DNA of 64,000 bases from CAZEHS01 sp964649745. Lineage in GTDB: Bacteria > Bacillota > Clostridia > Peptostreptococcales > Acidaminobacteraceae. The stretch covers positions 1 through 64,000 of the forward strand of contig CAZYQI010000001.1 of the NCBI GenBank assembly GCA_964649745.1, read 5' to 3'. Under the pieces are notes generated by a model, which ran no database searches, had not been told where the DNA came from, and saw only the letters and a program-made list of their open reading frames with translations. The position numbers and the translations under genes are program-made. Below, in pieces: positions 1 through 7,711 of this stretch (position 1 is the stretch's first letter; every line of letters begins with the position of its first letter).

Positions 1-38
1 TTTTGTGCCTTCATTTTGTTCTGTATTATTTTTAGGAT

Positions 39-176
39 AGATGACGCAGATGAAGAACGGATGGATCCGTTGAATCACTGGTATCTGCGACGGTATTGTG
101 TGTTTACCCTGGGTATTCAAGGTTACAACTCTAGTGCGGGTACGCAAATACCCATCGATTTTCATCTGCGTCATCT
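39..176. repeat. Intergenic palindromic repeat (CAGATGAA family), copy 1
   Basis: The ends are a perfect 16-bp inverted repeat: AGATGACGCAGATGAA at 39-54 and its reverse complement at 161-176. Copies with related ends lie at 9639-9870, 51400-51553 and, in part, near 58978. The open frames here are a by-product of the repeat. It follows deoB and fills the start of the window; no gene was seen in 1-211. Confidence 0.7.
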
Positions 177-211
177 GTGGCGAAAGGTTCCATATTTTGA
201 ACTCTATCCTC

Positions 212-1381
212 TTAAACCATAAGGGATAAAAAGCTCTTCCCATAAGGGGTTGCGGGGATTCCGAGGATCTCTGATATGGTTGCGGCGATATCCGCAAAGG
301 ATTCTCGGGTTCCAATGGAAGCTCCCGGCCGAATCCCTTTCCCGGTGACAAGGATGGGAATGTACTCCCGGGTGTGGTCGGTTCCTTTATAGGAAGGATC
401 GTTGCCGTGATCCGCGGTGAAAATCAGCACATCCTCCGGTTTCATGGCGGCCAGCAGCTCCGGCACCCTGGCATCAAACGCCTCCAAGGCCTTGGCATAT
501 CCGGCGACATCACGGCGATGCCCGTACTTGGAATCAAAATCCACCAGATTTGTGAACAGGATGCCTTCAAAATCTTCCTTTAACCATTCCAGTGTTTTTT
601 CAACACCATCCATATTGTCCTTGGTATGTACCTCATGGGTGATGCCTTTCCCGTTGAAAATATCCCATATCTTGCCCACCGCCCGCACCTGAAGCCCGGC
701 TTGTTTGGCCAGATCCAGCACCGTTGCCTCGTGAGGCTCCAGTGAGTAGTCACGCCTGTTGGATGTTCGTTCAAAGGCGCCGGGCTTCCCTATGAAGGGC
801 CTTGCAATGACTCTGGCCACCGCATCCTTACCCATCAGTATCTCCCGGGCAATTTCGCACATGCGGTAAAGCTCACTTAGGGGCACCACCTCTTCATGGG
901 CCGCAATCTGGAACACGCTGTCGGCGGAGGTGTATACGATGGGGTTTCCTGTGGACATATGTGCATCGGCATAGTCCTCAATTACAGCTGTGCCGGATGC
1001 CGGGGCATTGCACAGGGTTTTTCTCCCTGTCCGTTCTTCAAATGCCTCTATGATGTGGGGTGGAAAGCCTTCCGGATAGGTATTGAAGGGCTCCGGCATG
1101 TACATGCCCGCCATTTCCCAATGGCCGGTGGTGGTGTCCTTTCCATCGGAGGCCTCCATGGAGCGTCCCCATGCAGCCTTCGGCATTGGAACGGAGGGTA
1201 TTGCTGAAATCCCTTCAATGTTTCCAATCCCCAAGGCTCTCAGGTTGGGAATAGTGAAATGATCATAGCCCATGGCGATATGCCCCAGGGTATCGGCTCC
1301 CGGATCACCGAATTTTTCCGCATCCGGCAGAGCCCCTATTCCTACACTGTCCAATACGAACAGAATTACACGTTTACCCAT
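212..1381 (-). CDS. deoB: Phosphopentomutase
   Basis: Interconverts ribose-1-phosphate (or deoxyribose-1-phosphate) and the 5-phosphate, linking nucleoside salvage to the pentose phosphate pathway in the cytoplasm. The 389-residue protein has the alkaline-phosphatase-superfamily layout: the N-terminal metal site around VLDSVGIGALPDA (about residues 9-21) and the C-terminal metal site DHGND followed by GTDHTREYIPIL. Length is normal for the family. The ATG is preceded by AGGAGG. It lies 195 bp downstream of a xerD-like gene, the same xerD-deoB neighbourhood as in Bacillus, so the assignment is secure. That gap holds no clear hairpin or gene. Confidence 0.96.
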   Translation of the reverse strand: MGKRVILFVLDSVGIGALPDAEKFGDPGADTLGHIAMGYDHFTIPNLRALGIGNIEGISAIPSVPMPKAAWGRSMEASDGKDTTTGHWEMAGMYMPEPFNTYPEGFPPHIIEAFEERTGRKTLCNAPASGTAVIEDYADAHMSTGNPIVYTSADSVFQIAAHEEVVPLSELYRMCEIAREILMGKDAVARVIARPFIGKPGAFERTSNRRDYSLEPHEATVLDLAKQAGLQVRAVGKIWDIFNGKGITHEVHTKDNMDGVEKTLEWLKEDFEGILFTNLVDFDSKYGHRRDVAGYAKALEAFDARVPELLAAMKPEDVLIFTADHGNDPSYKGTDHTREYIPILVTGKGIRPGASIGTRESFADIAATISEILGIPATPYGKSFLSLMV

Positions 1382-1576
1382 ATGTCCTCCTTCGTGTCTA
1401 AAAACTATAAATGATCACTTCATTTATATCTTTTCTTTTGAGTTTTAAACCACTGCAAACTCTTAATTTTGTCTTACATACCTTTCAAGTATAATCAATC
1501 CAACACGATCATCACTATGTATAGACACTACAAAATTTGTACATTTAATAAAGAATGAGACCGGTGAAGGTCCCAA

Positions 1577-2458
1577 TTATGCCCGCGGATGTGTTTTCAT
1601 ATACACATCCTTTTTATTCTTTTCGGATACCTGTATGTAAAACTGAGTGGATGCAATGGCTGAATGTCCCATCATTTCCTGTACGACCTTCAGATCTGCT
1701 CCGTTTTCAACCAAATGGGTGGCGAAGGAATGTCTCAGAGTCTGTGGAGTAATGGGCTTATCCAGGTTTGCTTCCCGTGTATGTTGCTTAAGTATTTTCC
1801 AAAATCCTTGCCGTGTAAGGCGGCCACCGTTATAGTTCAGAAAAAGAGCCTTTTCTCCCTCTTCATCCGCAGGCTTTCTCCCATTCTTCACATACTCGCT
1901 CAGAGCACTCTGGGCCATGGTCCCCAGGGGCACCACCCTGCTTCCCGACCGGCTGCGGCAGCGTACATACCCCAAATCCAGCCGTACATCCTCTATATTG
2001 AGGGACGTCAGCTCCGTAACCCGTATGCCGGTTGCATAGAGCAGCTCCAGCATAGCCCTGTCCCGAACCCCTATGTCGGAGTTGAGATTCGGTTGGTTAA
2101 TCAGTGCCTCAATCTCATTTACTGAAGGCACCAGGGGTATTTTTTTCTGTCCCTTTGGGGATTCGATCTTTAACGTTGGGTCCTTCTGTGCACCGCCATA
2201 ATTCATCAAATAGTGATAAAGCCCCCGAATGGATGATAATTGTCGGGCAACGGTTGCAGGGGATTTCATCTGCCCCTGCAAAGAAAGCAGGTATGTCATC
2301 ACCGTGGTTTCCCCCGCATCCGAAAATCGGCTCAGGCCATGGTTCAAAAGAAACTCTGAATATTGCCGCACATCCCGGGAGTAAGCATCCATCGTGTTGG
2401 CGGTCATTCCCCGCTCTGTTTCCAAATACTCAATGAACCGCTTTATTTCCTCTTCCAT
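1577..2458 (-). CDS. xerD: XerD-like tyrosine recombinase with altered catalytic residues
   Basis: A 293-residue phage-integrase-family protein with an N-terminal SAM-like core-binding domain (1-95) and a C-terminal catalytic domain. By position next to deoB it is the XerD ortholog that would act with a partner at dif. Seen directly: catalytic Arg146 (TGIRVTEL), Arg242 (LRHSFATHL), His265 (MMGHS) and Tyr274 are present. The His of the HxxR motif is Gln239 (PQTLR), and the beta-hairpin Lys expected in a GKG-K-ER motif is Ser169 (RCRSRSGSRVVPL). Both changes were confirmed at codon level. Activity may therefore be reduced or dependent on a partner. The ATG is preceded by AAGGGGA. Confidence 0.85.
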   Translation of the reverse strand: MEEEIKRFIEYLETERGMTANTMDAYSRDVRQYSEFLLNHGLSRFSDAGETTVMTYLLSLQGQMKSPATVARQLSSIRGLYHYLMNYGGAQKDPTLKIESPKGQKKIPLVPSVNEIEALINQPNLNSDIGVRDRAMLELLYATGIRVTELTSLNIEDVRLDLGYVRCRSRSGSRVVPLGTMAQSALSEYVKNGRKPADEEGEKALFLNYNGGRLTRQGFWKILKQHTREANLDKPITPQTLRHSFATHLVENGADLKVVQEMMGHSAIASTQFYIQVSEKNKKDVYMKTHPRA

Positions 2459-2486
2459 GGTAAATCCCCTTTATCGATAACGCTTA

Positions 2487-3719
2487 TCAGGTGCTTTCAT
2501 TTGCCTTCACCGCCAGTTCCGGCTCGTGAGTAGCTCCCCTTTTAAGCTGTTTATATTTTGACTTATTTGCGTACATTGCCGCATCGGCCTGCTCGATAAA
2601 ATCCATGACGCTGAGGCTTTCAATGGCATTGTATTCAGAAAAACCGTGGCTTACACTTACCGGAAATCCGATCTCCGGATCCTCATTTTTTTTCATCAGT
2701 ACGGTATATATTCTGTTCCATGCGGGCTTCGCCTGATTCAGTGAGCAATCACAATACGTAATCAGGAATTCATCGCCACCCAGGCGGCATACAAAGTCCT
2801 TGTTCCGGAGAGATGCCCGGATTGTCCCTGTAACCACTTCAATCAGCTTATCTCCAGCCTTATGCCCCAATTTATCGTTCACCTGCTTGAGGTTATTGAT
2901 ATCTACAAAACAAATGGTAAGCGGTTTCCCACTCAGTTTGCAATCCCTTATGCGGGCACTGAGGGTGTCCAGCCCGGTCTGCCGGTTCAGTAGCCCCGTT
3001 TGTATATCCCGTTCGGCGTATTCCTTCACCTCATGGAGGTGCATACGGCTTACAATGGTGATACTGAGCAGATACAGGAACACGCCGGTGATTAAAACCA
3101 TGGCTGCGAAGCCGCAGATCAAAACCACCATAAGCTTCGGAATTTGAATCAGTTCCTCGGAATAAACCGACAGGAAGCGAAGATAGATGTTCGACGCCAC
3201 CAGCAATAACGCAACCCCTGCTCCAATCACCAGGATAAGCGTTGTGGTGTCCCGCTTTGTTTTCTGAAAACTGCCTTTGAAAAAACGGACAAACCCACCG
3301 TACACCTTAATCAAAACAAAGGTAAGCACCATGTGAAGAAGGCTTAGGTCCAAGGCTGTGGGAAATGTCAGCACACACAGTAGCGGCATCTGTGCTGAAT
3401 AGGCGAAGGCTACAACATGGGTGCAAAGCATGGCGTAGGAGACCACCAGGTATGAAATCACCGTCATATAACAGCTCATAAACAGCTTTAGTCTGAATAC
3501 CAGGGCTGAAATGAGAATGATGCCCAATGCCAGCAGCTCGTGACTTAAAAGAGTTGGTTTAAAAATAAAAAGTATGTATGGCAGAATCAGACAGAAAAAA
3601 ATGCCCAGTTTGAATTGTTTTCCTCTGACAGTGGTCGGCAGGATATCATTCATGCAGATCACAAGGGCGAGAGCATATGAAATTGCACCAAAAATATGCG
3701 AATTCAATACTGCTTCCAT
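2487..3719 (-). CDS. Membrane diguanylate cyclase (GGDEF)
   Basis: Makes cyclic-di-GMP from two GTP. The first 220 or so residues form about six hydrophobic segments and look like a membrane sensor module with no recognisable ligand motif. The cytoplasmic GGDEF domain follows (about 235-395). The active site is intact, GGDEF at 314-318, and the inhibitory I-site RNKD sits exactly five residues upstream, so product inhibition is likely. The ATG follows AGGAG. It lies 17 bp downstream of spo0A and is probably cotranscribed with it. It is one of several c-di-GMP-related genes in the window. Confidence 0.93.
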   Translation of the reverse strand: MEAVLNSHIFGAISYALALVICMNDILPTTVRGKQFKLGIFFCLILPYILFIFKPTLLSHELLALGIILISALVFRLKLFMSCYMTVISYLVVSYAMLCTHVVAFAYSAQMPLLCVLTFPTALDLSLLHMVLTFVLIKVYGGFVRFFKGSFQKTKRDTTTLILVIGAGVALLLVASNIYLRFLSVYSEELIQIPKLMVVLICGFAAMVLITGVFLYLLSITIVSRMHLHEVKEYAERDIQTGLLNRQTGLDTLSARIRDCKLSGKPLTICFVDINNLKQVNDKLGHKAGDKLIEVVTGTIRASLRNKDFVCRLGGDEFLITYCDCSLNQAKPAWNRIYTVLMKKNEDPEIGFPVSVSHGFSEYNAIESLSVMDFIEQADAAMYANKSKYKQLKRGATHEPELAVKANEST

Positions 3720-3736
3720 AAATGCTCCTGCTGCGG

Positions 3737-4495
3737 TTATTTCAGATCCTGCCTGATTTTTTCAGCAATAACGGCAATGAATTCACTGTTTGTAATCTTT
3801 TTTTCCGAAACCTCGTCCGCCTTGTACAGTTTCGCAAGCGATACCTGATTCCCCCTGGCGAATGTCAGGTCAATGGCATTCCGTATGGCCCGTTCCACCC
3901 GGCTGGGCGTTGTATCATGCATCTTGGCAATGGGGGGATAAATGGCTTTCGTCACCTTCCCCAGGGTTGAGGGATCCTTTATGACGATCAGTATGGAATC
4001 CAGAATATACTGATATCCCTTTATGTGCATCGGAACGCCGAAATCCCTCAATTGATAGGAAACCCGATCCTCCATGCTCTCATTGCTGATGCGCCTGTAT
4101 TGGACAGGCTCCGGTTCGTTTCCCGCTACAAACTGCTTCATACGGCGCATGAACTCCACCATATCGAAGGGCTTGACAACATAATACGACGCACCAAGAT
4201 TGATGGCCCGGAAGGTGATGTCATCGTGGCCCACCGCCGACATCACAATGAACTGTGGGCGCCTTTCCATACTCCTGCACTTCTCAAGAACGCCGAGCCC
4301 GTCCAGCATCGGCATGATGATGTCCAGAATAACCAGATCCGGCTTCTCGCCCTCAATCATCTCCAAGGCGCTGATTCCATCATGTGCAACACCCACGACC
4401 TCATAGCTTTGGTCTTTTTCGATTATTTCTTTAAGGATCGTGCAAAAATGCCTGTTATCGTCTGAAATTAGAACACGGGTCTTTGTTTTCATCAT
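3737..4495 (-). CDS. spo0A: Stage 0 sporulation response regulator Spo0A
   Basis: Master transcription factor for entry into sporulation and stationary-phase physiology. The 252-residue protein has a receiver domain (5-125) with acidic pocket DD near residue 12, phospho-acceptor Asp in LVILDIIMPMLDG and switch Lys in VKPF. The conserved Spo0A DNA-binding domain (about 140-252) contains GYQYILDSI and RVERAIRNAID. Length is normal for Clostridia. It sits directly after recN with no spoIVB between them, unlike the usual recN-spoIVB-spo0A order. A sigma-A-type promoter lies just upstream. A second ATG one codon downstream could also be the start. Confidence 0.96.
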   Translation of the reverse strand: MMKTKTRVLISDDNRHFCTILKEIIEKDQSYEVVGVAHDGISALEMIEGEKPDLVILDIIMPMLDGLGVLEKCRSMERRPQFIVMSAVGHDDITFRAINLGASYYVVKPFDMVEFMRRMKQFVAGNEPEPVQYRRISNESMEDRVSYQLRDFGVPMHIKGYQYILDSILIVIKDPSTLGKVTKAIYPPIAKMHDTTPSRVERAIRNAIDLTFARGNQVSLAKLYKADEVSEKKITNSEFIAVIAEKIRQDLK

Positions 4496-4525
4496 ATCCT
4501 CGGTTTACATCTGTTTATGAAAATC

Positions 4526-4554
4526 ATTATATCAGTTGCCCTCCGGTTACTCAA
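4526..4554 (-). promoter_or_regulatory. Predicted sigma-A promoter of spo0A
   Basis: On the minus strand, TTGAGT (4549-4554), a 17-bp spacer and a perfect TATAAT (4526-4531), ending about 30 bp before the spo0A ATG. The -35 overlaps the recN stop codon, so spo0A can be transcribed apart from recN. No 0A box was recognised. Confidence 0.6.
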
Positions 4555-6268
4555 CAGCATCCCTCTGTTTTCGCAGGGTCTCTCCTATTCTGAGCAGCTC
4601 TTCAGAGGCCTTTATACTGGCAGCCGACTGGTGGCCTCCGCCCAGTATCCGGGCAATCTCTCTGCTTCGGTCTTCACCTGAAAGGGGGAAGAGATGGGTT
4701 GTTGTCAACTCCTTGTCCATTCGCTTTTCAATGAGGTAATGCCTGTCACCAAGTGCACATATCTGGGCCAGATGGCTGATACACAAAACCTGATGCGTAC
4801 GGGACACCTCCACCAGCTTTTCACCCACAACAGCTGCCGTCTTTCCGCTGATGCCGCTGTCTATTTCATCGAAAACCAGGGTACTCACCGTATCCCCATG
4901 GGCCTGAACAATTTTCAGGGCCAGCATCAATCGCGAAAGCTCACCACCGGAAGCCACAGACTTCAGCGGCTTAAGAGGCTCCCCTGCATTCATGGAAACC
5001 AACAACTCTGCCAGATCTGCACCTTCGCTGCTGATGCCTGAATTCCACGGATCCCTTCTCAGGCTTAGCTGAAATTCAAGTTGAGCATTGGGAAGATTCA
5101 GAACGCGCAGCTCTTTAAGGAGGGCTTCAGAAAACACCTTAGCCCTGTCACTTCTGCATAACGTCAGCTTTTCAGCCTGAACACGATATTCTGCGAGAAG
5201 CTCCAGCCGTCTGGCCGCATAATGCTCCAGGGCTTCCAATGCATCGCACAACTGACTCTGTTCCTGCTGCCGGGCTGCCAGATAGGCAAGAATATCCTCC
5301 AACCCATTACCATATTTGCGTTTTAGATGGTTCAGCTGATCCAATCGCCGGGTCACCTGCTGGTAGCGTTCTTCATCAAAATAAAGCCGTTCTCCGAAGC
5401 GTTTCAGCTCATGGGTGAAGTCATTGCACTGATGATAAAGGTCGTTGAAATCACTTTCATATTGCTTTAGTTCGCTGTTGTAGCGGCTTACCTGCCCCAA
5501 CCTGCGTACCACTTCGGACAGACCTTTAAGGACCGTAAGACCCTCTGTATTTTCAGAATTCAGGATTTCATCTGCCATCTGCAGCGTATGGATGATATGT
5601 TCCATATTTCGCAGGGTTTCGTGCTGTTCTTCCAATTCAACATCTTCACCGGCAGTCAGCTCGGCAGATTCAATCTCACGGATCTCGTGATTGAGGGTGT
5701 CGATTCGCCGAAGCAGTGTAGAGGTATCCCCGCCATATTCCAGCGCAGCCTTATCCAGCTCATGGAGCAATGCTGCTGTTTGACCGACCTTTCCCTTAAG
5801 GAGGGCCAGTTCCTCGCCTCCATAATTATCCAGCACCGCAAGGTGATTCTTGGGATGCAGAAGGGACTGATGGGCATGTTGACCGTGAAAATCCACCAGA
5901 ATCTCCCCAGTTGCTTCCAGAACAGTTCCGGTAACAACCAAGCCGTTAATCCTGGCCGAGCTTCTTCCCGTGCTGAACAGCTCCCGTTGAATTACCAACA
6001 GCCCCTCATCCGGAATAATTCCGAAGCCCGCTTCCAGAATTGCCCCCTGCTGAGGACTCACGTGGAACACCGCCTGTACCATGGCCCTGTCTTGGCCCTT
6101 CCGTATCAGGGTTTTATCCGGTTTTTTCCCCAAAACAAAACCCATGGCATCAATCAGGATCGATTTTCCCGCGCCGGTTTCACCGGAAAGCAGGTTCAAC
6201 CGCTGATCAAACACCATGGTAATGGCATCTATGAGTATGAAATTCTCTATTGTGAGTTCGTGAAGCAT
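4547..6268 (-). CDS. recN: DNA repair protein RecN
   Basis: SMC-like ATPase that gathers DNA at double-strand breaks to assist recombination. The 573-residue protein has a Walker A GETGAGKS near residue 30, a central coiled-coil stretch (about 155-370), and a C-terminal head with signature LSRLMLALK and Walker B LVFDEIDSGISG. Full length for the family. The ATG at 6268 is preceded by AGGAG. It lies 20 bp downstream of argR, the usual argR-recN order of Firmicutes. Confidence 0.96.
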   Translation of the reverse strand: MLHELTIENFILIDAITMVFDQRLNLLSGETGAGKSILIDAMGFVLGKKPDKTLIRKGQDRAMVQAVFHVSPQQGAILEAGFGIIPDEGLLVIQRELFSTGRSSARINGLVVTGTVLEATGEILVDFHGQHAHQSLLHPKNHLAVLDNYGGEELALLKGKVGQTAALLHELDKAALEYGGDTSTLLRRIDTLNHEIREIESAELTAGEDVELEEQHETLRNMEHIIHTLQMADEILNSENTEGLTVLKGLSEVVRRLGQVSRYNSELKQYESDFNDLYHQCNDFTHELKRFGERLYFDEERYQQVTRRLDQLNHLKRKYGNGLEDILAYLAARQQEQSQLCDALEALEHYAARRLELLAEYRVQAEKLTLCRSDRAKVFSEALLKELRVLNLPNAQLEFQLSLRRDPWNSGISSEGADLAELLVSMNAGEPLKPLKSVASGGELSRLMLALKIVQAHGDTVSTLVFDEIDSGISGKTAAVVGEKLVEVSRTHQVLCISHLAQICALGDRHYLIEKRMDKELTTTHLFPLSGEDRSREIARILGGGHQSAASIKASEELLRIGETLRKQRDAVE

Positions 6269-6288
6269 TTTAGGCTCCTAATCAATAC

Positions 6289-6738
6289 CTAGTCCGTCAT
6301 CTTATTAAATATTTCAAGAATAGCGGCTACCTTGGATTCCTCGCGGACCAGAATGAAAATGGTATCATCCCCGGCCAGACTGCCGACAACATCCTTTAAT
6401 GAAAGTGTGTCCAGGGCGGCAGCGGCTGCGTTGGCTGCACCGGGAAGGGTCTTGATGACCACCATGTTGGCAGCAGAATCAATGGATGTGACAGAATCTC
6501 TGAATAGCTTTACAAAACGGTCTGAAATACCGCTTTCCTGATGCTTAATCGTGGCATACTTGTAGCGGCCTTCCTTGGTTAGCACCTTGATCAGCCTAAG
6601 TTCTTTGATATCACGGGAAACCGTTGCCTGGGTAACGTTGAATCCGCACTCCTTCAATCGCTGGGCCAATTCTTCCTGCGTTTCGATTTCGTTGTTTTCG
6701 ATCAGATCCAGAATTTTCGTGTGTCTGGAATACTTCAT
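6289..6738 (-). CDS. argR: Arginine repressor ArgR
   Basis: Arginine-responsive repressor/activator of arginine metabolism. It has an N-terminal winged helix with TQATVSRDIKELRLIK and a C-terminal oligomerisation/arginine-binding domain with LPGAANAAAAALD and AGDDTIFILV. The start was set at 6738 (149 aa, normal length) because AGGAGG lies eight bases upstream. A longer frame to 6846 adds 36 residues with no homology. A half ARG-box-like site lies upstream (6857-6866), suggesting autoregulation. Confidence 0.95.
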   Translation of the reverse strand: MKYSRHTKILDLIENNEIETQEELAQRLKECGFNVTQATVSRDIKELRLIKVLTKEGRYKYATIKHQESGISDRFVKLFRDSVTSIDSAANMVVIKTLPGAANAAAAALDTLSLKDVVGSLAGDDTIFILVREESKVAAILEIFNKMTD

Positions 6739-6856
6739 GCTCTGCCTCCTGTAAGGTGCCGTACATAAACCCTGCTTATTTGGAGAATCCCCTGTGTGGC
6801 GGGGTGTTTCATTGTCCATACTCTGTATGATTCTATGCTTATGCAAAAAAACCTTT

Positions 6857-6866
6857 ATTATTCATT
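6857..6866 (-). promoter_or_regulatory. Candidate ARG-box half site upstream of argR
   Basis: AATGAATAAT on the minus strand resembles one arm of the Firmicute ArgR/AhrC operator and sits in an AT-rich stretch about 120 bp before the argR start. A -35-like TTGTCA lies just upstream. Only one arm is well conserved, so this is tentative. Confidence 0.35.
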
Positions 6867-6898
6867 AATTTTGTATATTTTTTGACAATGAAAACGTT

Positions 6899-7711
6899 TT
6901 ACTCCCCGTGAAGGGTGGCGTGAGCCGCTTCTACAACTTCATGAAGCTCAGCCGATACCATCCCGGCGCCGGTTTCTTCCGATTTTTTAAAGCCCATGAG
7001 GAATTCAATATTTCCTTTTGGCCCCTTAATCGGCGAAAAAGCAAGATAATCGATGGCGGCCCCAAGCTGAGCTGCCATGCCGGTCACCTGCTCCAGTACC
7101 CGCTCATGGATTTCAGGATTCCGTACAACCCCATTCTTCCCAACGTGCTCGCGGCCAGCCTCAAACTGAGGTTTTATCAGACATATACAGCGTCCGCCGG
7201 GTTTAAGCAGATTCATCACCACCGGAAGAACCAGCTTAAGCGAGATGAAGGATACATCCACCGATGCAAAATCTAGTTTTTCCGGAAACGTTTCACTGTC
7301 AATGGAACGGATATTGGTGCGCTCCATATTGATGACGTCCGGCCGATTTCGAAGGGTCCAATCCAGTTGGCCGTATCCAACATCGATGGCATACACACGG
7401 ATGGCGCCGTTTTGCAGCATGCAGTCCGTAAAGCCTCCGGTTGAGGCCCCGATATCGGCGCATACAGCACCGGTAAGCGACATCCCGGTTTCATGAATTG
7501 CCTTTTCCAGCTTCAACCCGCCCCTGCTTACATACGGACACGCTTTTCCCAAAACGGTAATGACTGCCGCCTCATCATATTGCATTCCCGGCTTGTCTGC
7601 CGGTTGACCGTTTACCTGAACCAACCTGGCCATGATGGTGGATTTTGCCTTTTCTCTTGTGTCTGCCAGCCCTTGGGCCACCATCAGCACATCCAGTCGT
7701 TCCTTGCCCAT
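6899..7711 (-). CDS. tlyA: TlyA-family rRNA (cytidine-2'-O)-methyltransferase
   Basis: SAM-dependent 2'-O-methyltransferase for rRNA. The 270-residue protein has an N-terminal S4 RNA-binding domain (3-65, RLDVLMVAQGLADTREKAKS) followed by an FtsJ-like domain with GASTGGFTDCMLQNGA (SAM site), YAIDVGYGQL and the catalytic-type LIKPQFE. Length is normal. The gene start overlaps the dxs stop by one base (TAATG), so it is translationally coupled to dxs. The order dxs-tlyA-argR-recN-spo0A is conserved in many Clostridia. Confidence 0.94.
   Translation of the reverse strand: MGKERLDVLMVAQGLADTREKAKSTIMARLVQVNGQPADKPGMQYDEAAVITVLGKACPYVSRGGLKLEKAIHETGMSLTGAVCADIGASTGGFTDCMLQNGAIRVYAIDVGYGQLDWTLRNRPDVINMERTNIRSIDSETFPEKLDFASVDVSFISLKLVLPVVMNLLKPGGRCICLIKPQFEAGREHVGKNGVVRNPEIHERVLEQVTGMAAQLGAAIDYLAFSPIKGPKGNIEFLMGFKKSEETGAGMVSAELHEVVEAAHATLHGE

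Noticed and set aside
6739..6846. N-terminal extension of argR
   Set aside because: The extra 36 residues have no homology, and AGGAGG lies just before ATG 6738.
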